Of a stretch of DNA of 64,000 nt, positions 57,482-64,000 are shown piece after piece. Source of the DNA: Plasmodium relictum. Lineage: Eukaryota > Apicomplexa > Aconoidasida > Haemosporida > Plasmodiidae. Position 1 is the first letter of the stretch; every line of letters begins with the position of its first letter. Location: contig NC_041692.1 of the NCBI RefSeq assembly GCF_900005765.1, positions 1,860,001 through 1,924,000 of the forward strand, in the 5' to 3' direction. Below the pieces are notes generated by a model. It had not been told where the DNA came from, made no database searches, and was given only the letters and a program-made list of their open reading frames with translations. The position numbers and the translations under genes are program-made.

Positions 57482-60400
57482 ATGAAATTTAATAATTGTA
57501 TAAATTTAAAGGATGTAAAAAAAAAGAAAAAAAAAAAAGAACAAAAAGGAACAAATGAACATTTTTTATTTGATAATGAAGAAGAATTAGATATAAGTGA
57601 TCTAAGAAATCAGAATAACAAAAAAGTAGAAAATCGTGTTCAAATAAATCAAGAAGACTTATTATTAAATGTACTAAATATAAATAAAAGATATTTAGAA
57701 GAAAATGAAAGAATGAAAAATAATGATATAAATATAAACTCGTATATTATTATAGAGAACTTAAAAAATGAAAAAAAAATCAAAACATATTATGAATTTT
57801 ATAATTTTACAAAATTTCAAAATATTGATAAAAGCTATGAAAAAAATAACTTAATCAATTTTTATAATGATCAAAATGTTTTTTGTTATTCAAAAGAGGA
57901 AATTAAAGTTCAGAAAAATGACTCAACAAGTATAAGCAAGAAATATAAAAAAGAACATAAAAAAAAAACAATAAATATTGCTACCTCTGATATATCAAAT
58001 ATTACGAACTTAAAGTGGGATAATTTATCTAAAAATTATTTATTAGAATGTTGCAATGGTATAAATGGAATTAACTTAAATATTCACAATACTGATTTCA
58101 TTGAAATACAAGACATCTTTGATGAAAATAGATTAAACAAAATAAAAAATAAAAATTTCTGCTTTTATAAAGACATTAAAATTAAAAAACACAAAAAAGT
58201 CAAAAACATAAACTATTATGAAAGTAGTAAAAATAGAAATAAAATTAAAAATAATGATGAAATAGAAAAAAAAAATTTTAATGATAATATTGAAAGTTAT
58301 AATGAAGAAAAAAAAAAAGAAGAGGAATATTTTTTTTCAGAAATAATAAATGAAAATGATAATAACTATAATAATGTGAATAACACTGAAAATAATGAAA
58401 GTAATATCAATAAAGAAGAAATTTATTTGTTAGAAAAAAAAAATGATTTAATTGATTTAAAAGAGAACAAAAGTTCCAGTGAACAGAAGATTTCAAAGAG
58501 TTATTCAGGTGATTTTATCGATTTAGATATTGACAAAGAATTTAACTTTAATGATGAAAGTAAAAGTGATAACATAGAAGAAAATATAGAAAAAGGAGAA
58601 AGTGAAAAAGAAAATACAAAAAAAAATGAAGACATATTAGATAATAAAAAAGAATACTCTGATAGTATTTTTTCTGATTTTTCCTTTGACTGCAATAATT
58701 CAGATGTAGACAATAAAATAAAATCAAGTAATAACAAAAAAGAGAAATTAAATTATATAAAACATGATCAAGTAATATCAGATGAGAAATTAAGTGAAAA
58801 GTGTGATTTTAATAATAATGATAGTATTATAGGATTGATAGATGATAATGTTAATGATTTAGAAGAAAATTTATTTGATGAAAATTATACATTTTCAAAA
58901 AATAAAATTCAAAGCAAAGATTTTGAGGAGGAAGATATAAATATAAAATTAAAAGATGATGATAGTAGCTATACAAAAAGAAATGAACTGTTTGATAAAA
59001 ATTACAGTAAATCAAATAAAAGGGAAATAACAAAGGACAATTCTTTGCTATATGATTCCAATTACGATGAAAAAAATGACTCAGCTAATGATCAAAATAA
59101 TATAGATAATTTAAATAACGTGAATTTACATTTAAATGATGAACAAGAAATTATAAAAGATTTTAATTTAGATAAAAGAAGAAATGGTTTATTGAATAAT
59201 ATATACACTTATAGGAATTACACTAACAAAAAAAATGATTTATATTTCCATGCAGAAAATGATTATAAAAGTAGAAAGAATAAGGATGAGTTTGATTATT
59301 TTAAAAATATATATAAAGATTATAAAAATTCTTCTATTTATAATGAATTACATTTATTTGGTCATAACATTGTAAATAACATATATATTTTTATGTTATT
59401 AAATTATAAATATATACGTAATTACAATTACAATAATTCAATATATCCTTTTAATTGTGAAGATTATTCTGAATATGTCTTTAAAAATAAATATTCTGAT
59501 AAAAATATTTTATATGATGAAAATATTATAAATGAAATTTTTAATTCAAATAGTAATAACTATAATTTGTTAAGTGAGAATAATAAAAATAAAAAAAAAA
59601 AAAAAAAAAAAGATGAATATAATAATGCAATAATTAATGATGAAGAATATGATCATAAAAATGATGATGATTGTTCCATCTCCGCACTATCTAATAATAA
59701 TTTCAATATTATTAATAATTCATCTAGTTTAATAAATAATGATTTGTTTTATATGAATATAAACAATTATTTAAATAATAGAAACAATGAAAATTATGAG
59801 GATAATATTTATTTAGATAATTTTGCTACTATAATGAAAGATCTGAATATAAATAATATAAGAAGAGAAGATAAAAATACTATTTTGCAAAGAATAAATA
59901 AAAAATTATTATATGAGCTAAAAAAAAATACTCATATTTCTTATATTTTAAAAAATTTATTCTTAAAAGAAAAACCTACTTCTGATTTATTGTTTAAATC
60001 CTTAATTTATCGTTATGATGAATATAAATTTTTAAAAAATGAATATAATAATGATATTTTAAAATGCAATGGTAACGTTGAAAAAAAAAAAAATGGTGAT
60101 ATTTTTGATAGTAATTATTCACTTGTTGAAAAAAGTGAAATTCGTCTACATAATACAAAGGATAGTTTTTTTCATAATAAAAAATTAAGATTAAAATGTT
60201 TAGAGAATACATTAAATAAAACAAAGAACATTATATTTTTTTCTAATTTGAAATTAGATAATTATTATAAAAAAAGAAATCCACATGAAATAGAAAATAT
60301 GTTAATTTCTAATAATAATGTTTATATTCATACAAGAATGTCAAATGATTATTATTATAATTATGAGCTTTCTAATAAAAGAGGAATAATAGCTTTTTCG

Positions 60401-63400
60401 AGATTCCATAAGTTGGATTTTAGAACAAATATCGATAAATATTTTTATAATAATGCATATGAAAAATGTAAGAGACAAGAAATAGAGGGAGAGTTTGATT
60501 TTTTAAATGTAAATGGAATGAAAAATGAAGGAAAATTATATTCTGATAAAGAAGAAAAGAATTTTATTAATAAGTATGATCATAAAATAAATAAATATAA
60601 CTACTTGACTAATGTAAATAATAATAATGATATTAATAAACCTTTTGATATCTTAAATATATTACTGGATGACCAGTTTGATTTTAATCCATATATAATA
60701 AATATATGGGAAATAGAAAACAATTATGATAATTCTGTTACTTCTGAATATAAAAATAACAAAAATTCAGATAATCAATCATTTTTATTTTTTAATAACT
60801 CATGTTTATTATTAAATGATGACAGTCCTTTAGTTATATTGGAATATTTAGAAAAAGACCCTCTAGTACTGTTAAAAATTGGAATGAATAGCAAATTAAA
60901 TCATTATTTTATGTGTAAAGATGAAGAAAATCTATATTCTTTTGATTATAAAAATAAATTAAAAAAAAGTGTTGAACCCTTTGGAGAAATAAATGTAATA
61001 AACAATTCTATCAATTATTTAGGTGTTTCTATTAAATTGAAGAAATCAAAACAAAAATTAACTTTTATTGAAAATGAATTATTTAAAGCTTTTTTATTTA
61101 CCATTCCAATATATCAAATTGATAATAAGAAAGAACAAAAATTTCATGAAATTGATAATTTTAATGAATCAAATAATCAAAATATAAATTTAAATGATAA
61201 TAACGTACTACTGAACAGTAACTATTCAAATTATAATAAAAATGATGTTATAGTTAATAAAGATAATGTTATAATGAATGATAAAGCAAATTATAACACT
61301 ATCAATGATATAAATTATGATTTACAAAAAAATGAAAAAATCAAAAATAATGATATGTACGCTTCTTCAGATTTTAACAAAAAAATTAAATCAAATAACA
61401 GTTATATACAAAATAACTATGATTCTCATTTGAATCAGGAAAACCATTTCTATTATACAGATTTTTTGCTTGTAAGAAATTTTTCAAATAGCAAATTTAA
61501 ATTTTTTTTAAAACCTTTATACGTTGATTTAAAAATGTATAATGAAGAAAATGACAAATATGAAATGAAAAAAGAAATTAAAGGAAAAAATTATAAAGAT
61601 AGTAACAATTATTCTTTTAATATCACTAATAGTTACAATTATTACTACAGAGAAGAAGAAGAAGAAAAAAAAAAAAAAAAAGAAAGAAATGATAATAATA
61701 TGGAGAATCAAAGTGAAAAAAATAATATAGAAAGTTTTAATAATAATTATTTTAATTGTATTTTTTATAACGTGGGATTTTTAGATATTAACATAGATAT
61801 GATAAATCCATTATATAAAAAGTACATAGGGGAAAAAAGAAATTATATAAGAAGTTGGTTAATAAAATTAATTATCAAATATAAAATTAAAGATATTAAA
61901 AAAATTAAAGAAATTTTAAAGAAAAAGTTAAGTGCTTTTATCAATGAAAAGGATATTAATGCTATTGTAAAATCGCTTGATTTTAATTTTTTGTTAAGTA
62001 AAAGCTACTTAGACGATGTAGATGAAAAGAATTATTATAAAATAAAAAATGTATGTATGATTGAGTGTGTATATCATTATTTACAGTTATTTAAATATGA
62101 AGGTATAAACTTTAAAAATATTATAGAGAAAGAAGAAAAATTAAACAAATTAATATCTATTTTAAAAATAGAAAAAGAAAGAGCTACTAATAATATTATA
62201 AATGCAAAAAAGAAAATGAATTATATCTATGAAAAATATTGTTATAAAAAAGAAGCAAAAGCTATAGATTTTGATATAAAAGAAGAAAATATTAAATTAC
62301 CATTAATAAATAATTATAATTTTGTTGGAAATTCTTTTTTTGATAAAAATATGCTAAATTATTTGTTTTATATTAAATATCTTATTTCATATTCTCCATG
62401 GAATTTATTAAAAGATTATAGTAATGTTTCTAATTTAAAGAAAAAAGAAAATTATAAATATGAAAAAAAGAAAAAAAAAAAAAAAAAAATGAAGAAAAAA
62501 AAGGATGTAAAATATGATGAAGACAATGATACACAAGAAGGTGAAGAAGAAGAAGAAATAGAAACAGATATAGAAAAAAAAGAAAAAGAAAAATTAGAAT
62601 CAGAATCAGAGTCAAAGTCAGAGTCAGAACTAGAAATAGAAGAAAAAGAAGAAACCGAAGAAGAGAAATATGAAGAAAGGGAAAAAGAAACAGAAAGGGC
62701 ATCATATGATATTGAGGAAGATAGTGAAGAACATGAAAGACAAAGGGATGATAAAAATGAAACAGATGAAGAATCAGATTATGAAAAAGAAATAGAATCA
62801 GAAAAAAATGAAAAAGAAGAGGAATCAGAAAAAAATGAAAAGGAAGAGGAATCAGAAAAAAATGAAAAAGAAGAAGTATCAGAATATGAAGACGAAGATG
62901 AAGAGAAAGAAAATGAAAAAGAAGATAAAGAGGAGAATAATTTTGAGGAAGATGAAGATGAAAATGATGAAAAAAAAAAAAAAAAAAAAAAAGTTGTAAA
63001 ATATAATGAAGAAACAGAAGATGAAGAGAAAAAAGAAAAAGATATTAGTTTAAAAATAAAGAATAATGCTAATAATATAAATAATGACGAAGATTTCATT
63101 AGTGATAACATACACAAAAACAGGAAAAATAGTTCTTGCACAAATAAAAAAAAAGCTAGAAAAAATTATGCATATGCTAAATATTTATTTAATCATATTT
63201 TATACAATGAAAAATTACAACACAATAAATTATCAAAACAACTGAAAAATAATTCTACTCCAATAGATAATCCTACTGATTTTAAGAAACATAAAAATAA
63301 CTTGATAAGCATTAAAAAAAAAATTTTTATGCAAAATAATAGTATTTTAAAAAGAGATATAAATAAAAAAGGACATGAATTAGAGAAAAATAAAGCGAAT

Positions 63401-64000
63401 CACAATTTTATTAAAAAGAATAAAAATTCCTTTTTTAATACGAGAATTAAATATAATTTTAGTTATTTTCATACTAAAAAGCATTTGAATCAGGATATTG
63501 ATAAAACAAAAAATAAAAATAAAAAGTATAATCAATATGATGACGAAGAAGAAAGTAAGGGAGACGATAATGAAGATTATGAAGAAAAAGAAAAAGACGA
63601 CGAGGATGAAAATTATGATTATGATTTAGATGATGATATAAATTTAAATAAAAAAAAAAGTAGTATGAATAAATATAAAAATGGCAAATGTGAATTAAAA
63701 AAAAAAAAAAAAAGACATAATATGTTAATTGATAGATATAGTAATGAGAAAAAAATTAATAAAGATTTTAAAAATATAAAAGAATTCAATAAAAATTATG
63801 ATTTTCTAAATAATATTAAAAGTGGAGTAAATTTAGGAATTAAAGATATAACGAAAACTCTTTTATATTTGGGTTTTAATATAAATGATATAAAAAAAAT
63901 GAATAGAAACGAGCAAATAAGTACGATAAAAAAATATATGAAAAAAGGGGCATTAAATAGTGATAACAAAATTATATATATATCAATGATTAAAAAAATT
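57482..64000 (+). CDS. TAF1: TAF1, largest TFIID subunit (5' part, runs off the window)
   Basis: An uninterrupted frame starts at ATG 57482 and covers 2,173 codons up to the last base, so the C-terminus is missing. TAF1 is the scaffold of TFIID, the general factor that places RNA polymerase II at promoters. The central TAF1 domain is at about 1100-1640. Matching landmarks, in order, are EYLEKDPLLVLLKIGMNSKL (human TAF1 has a comparable PPLLMNVGMCSKI), an ENELFKAFLF segment like ENNLFRAPIY, YTDFLLVRNF like ETDFLIIR, a winged-helix-like EILKKKLSAFINEKDINAIV and YSPWNLLKDY like APWNTTRAF. An acidic Glu/Lys block at about 1685-1845 separates this from ITKTLLYLGFNINDIKKMNR (about 2123-2142), which matches the [20 protein letters not shown] helix of TAF1. 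The first 1,000 residues are mostly low complexity. Human TAF1 ends in bromodomains. If one is present here it lies beyond the window. I recall a bromodomain protein at this position in P. falciparum. Confidence 0.88.
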   Translation, partial: MKFNNCINLKDVKKKKKKKEQKGTNEHFLFDNEEELDISDLRNQNNKKVENRVQINQEDLLLNVLNINKRYLEENERMKNNDININSYIIIENLKNEKKIKTYYEFYNFTKFQNIDKSYEKNNLINFYNDQNVFCYSKEEIKVQKNDSTSISKKYKKEHKKKTINIATSDISNITNLKWDNLSKNYLLECCNGINGINLNIHNTDFIEIQDIFDENRLNKIKNKNFCFYKDIKIKKHKKVKNINYYESSKNRNKIKNNDEIEKKNFNDNIESYNEEKKKEEEYFFSEIINENDNNYNNVNNTENNESNINKEEIYLLEKKNDLIDLKENKSSSEQKISKSYSGDFIDLDIDKEFNFNDESKSDNIEENIEKGESEKENTKKNEDILDNKKEYSDSIFSDFSFDCNNSDVDNKIKSSNNKKEKLNYIKHDQVISDEKLSEKCDFNNNDSIIGLIDDNVNDLEENLFDENYTFSKNKIQSKDFEEEDINIKLKDDDSSYTKRNELFDKNYSKSNKREITKDNSLLYDSNYDEKNDSANDQNNIDNLNNVNLHLNDEQEIIKDFNLDKRRNGLLNNIYTYRNYTNKKNDLYFHAENDYKSRKNKDEFDYFKNIYKDYKNSSIYNELHLFGHNIVNNIYIFMLLNYKYIRNYNYNNSIYPFNCEDYSEYVFKNKYSDKNILYDENIINEIFNSNSNNYNLLSENNKNKKKKKKKDEYNNAIINDEEYDHKNDDDCSISALSNNNFNIINNSSSLINNDLFYMNINNYLNNRNNENYEDNIYLDNFATIMKDLNINNIRREDKNTILQRINKKLLYELKKNTHISYILKNLFLKEKPTSDLLFKSLIYRYDEYKFLKNEYNNDILKCNGNVEKKKNGDIFDSNYSLVEKSEIRLHNTKDSFFHNKKLRLKCLENTLNKTKNIIFFSNLKLDNYYKKRNPHEIENMLISNNNVYIHTRMSNDYYYNYELSNKRGIIAFSRFHKLDFRTNIDKYFYNNAYEKCKRQEIEGEFDFLNVNGMKNEGKLYSDKEEKNFINKYDHKINKYNYLTNVNNNNDINKPFDILNILLDDQFDFNPYIINIWEIENNYDNSVTSEYKNNKNSDNQSFLFFNNSCLLLNDDSPLVILEYLEKDPLVLLKIGMNSKLNHYFMCKDEENLYSFDYKNKLKKSVEPFGEINVINNSINYLGVSIKLKKSKQKLTFIENELFKAFLFTIPIYQIDNKKEQKFHEIDNFNESNNQNINLNDNNVLLNSNYSNYNKNDVIVNKDNVIMNDKANYNTINDINYDLQKNEKIKNNDMYASSDFNKKIKSNNSYIQNNYDSHLNQENHFYYTDFLLVRNFSNSKFKFFLKPLYVDLKMYNEENDKYEMKKEIKGKNYKDSNNYSFNITNSYNYYYREEEEEKKKKKERNDNNMENQSEKNNIESFNNNYFNCIFYNVGFLDINIDMINPLYKKYIGEKRNYIRSWLIKLIIKYKIKDIKKIKEILKKKLSAFINEKDINAIVKSLDFNFLLSKSYLDDVDEKNYYKIKNVCMIECVYHYLQLFKYEGINFKNIIEKEEKLNKLISILKIEKERATNNIINAKKKMNYIYEKYCYKKEAKAIDFDIKEENIKLPLINNYNFVGNSFFDKNMLNYLFYIKYLISYSPWNLLKDYSNVSNLKKKENYKYEKKKKKKKKMKKKKDVKYDEDNDTQEGEEEEEIETDIEKKEKEKLESESESKSESELEIEEKEETEEEKYEEREKETERASYDIEEDSEEHERQRDDKNETDEESDYEKEIESEKNEKEEESEKNEKEEESEKNEKEEVSEYEDEDEEKENEKEDKEENNFEEDEDENDEKKKKKKKVVKYNEETEDEEKKEKDISLKIKNNANNINNDEDFISDNIHKNRKNSSCTNKKKARKNYAYAKYLFNHILYNEKLQHNKLSKQLKNNSTPIDNPTDFKKHKNNLISIKKKIFMQNNSILKRDINKKGHELEKNKANHNFIKKNKNSFFNTRIKYNFSYFHTKKHLNQDIDKTKNKNKKYNQYDDEEESKGDDNEDYEEKEKDDEDENYDYDLDDDINLNKKKSSMNKYKNGKCELKKKKKRHNMLIDRYSNEKKINKDFKNIKEFNKNYDFLNNIKSGVNLGIKDITKTLLYLGFNINDIKKMNRNEQISTIKKYMKKGALNSDNKIIYISMIKKI
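62460..63010 (+). repeat. Glu/Lys-rich low-complexity insert in TAF1
   Basis: About 185 residues of Glu, Lys, Asp and Ser inside the TAF1 frame, with poly-Lys at both ends and a repeated unit close to SEKNEKEEE (three to four copies at about 62780-62875). It interrupts the conserved region between the APWN-like motif and the next conserved helix. Confidence 0.8.

Noticed and set aside
62779-63141. Ser/Phe-rich minus-strand frame
   Set aside because: Antisense of the Glu/Lys block of TAF1.
1-64000. tRNA, rRNA, CRISPR or mobile elements
   Set aside because: I saw no T-loop GGTTCRANNCC set, no rRNA-like GC-rich block, no spaced direct-repeat array, and no transposase or reverse transcriptase motifs. 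Repeats are simple microsatellites or coding low complexity.

Overview
The window is nuclear chromosome DNA from a malaria parasite (Plasmodium). The base composition is extremely AT-rich, coding regions are loaded with Asn/Lys/Asp runs (AAT, AAA, GAT codons), and introns are short with GTAA/GTAT donors and poly-T TAG acceptors. The set of genes resembles a block I recall from P. falciparum chromosome 12: mitochondrial EF-G, a giant Asn/Asp-rich UBR ligase, the SUMO protease SENP1 and a TAF1-like bromodomain protein. That synteny is from memory and was not checked. The composition would also fit an avian Plasmodium. I do not assign a species.

Layout, left to right. 0-3.5 kb: unresolved short exons at the left edge (+), a small one-TM protein (-), and a nine-exon nucleotidyltransferase of the TUTase/non-canonical poly(A) polymerase type (-). 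4.7-7.0 kb: mitochondrial EF-G (-). 7.4-8.4 kb: a 34-residue OST4 in two exons (+) and a FAM32A-like splicing factor (+). 9.8-18.1 kb: two long Asn-rich reading frames (-) that may be one gene, with a conserved unrecognised domain near the end of the upstream frame. 18.1-23.5 kb: a 5.4 kb non-coding region with tandem AT repeats and a perfect inverted repeat. 23.5-27.4 kb: a PPR protein (+). 28.0-29.9 kb: a four-exon polytopic membrane protein (-). 32.1-46.2 kb: a 4,610-residue UBR-box/RING ubiquitin ligase in three exons (+). 47.1-48.7 kb: homocysteine S-methyltransferase-like protein (+). 49.0-49.8 kb: a Cys-rich three-exon protein (-). 51.3-54.5 kb: ULP1/SENP SUMO protease in three exons (+). 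55.1-56.6 kb: a membrane-anchored protein with a possible redox-dead thioredoxin fold (-). 57.5 kb to the right edge: TAF1, largest subunit of TFIID, cut by the window end (+).

The genes do not form one pathway. They are housekeeping functions: organelle translation and RNA handling (EF-G, PPR), RNA tailing and splicing (TUTase, FAM32A), N-glycosylation (OST4), protein turnover and SUMO removal (UBR ligase, SENP), methionine metabolism and transcription initiation (TAF1). Exon joins given below were derived by hand from splice motifs and reading phase. Every join listed for the TUTase, OST4, membrane protein, UBR ligase, Cys-rich protein, SENP and thioredoxin-like gene keeps frame exactly.
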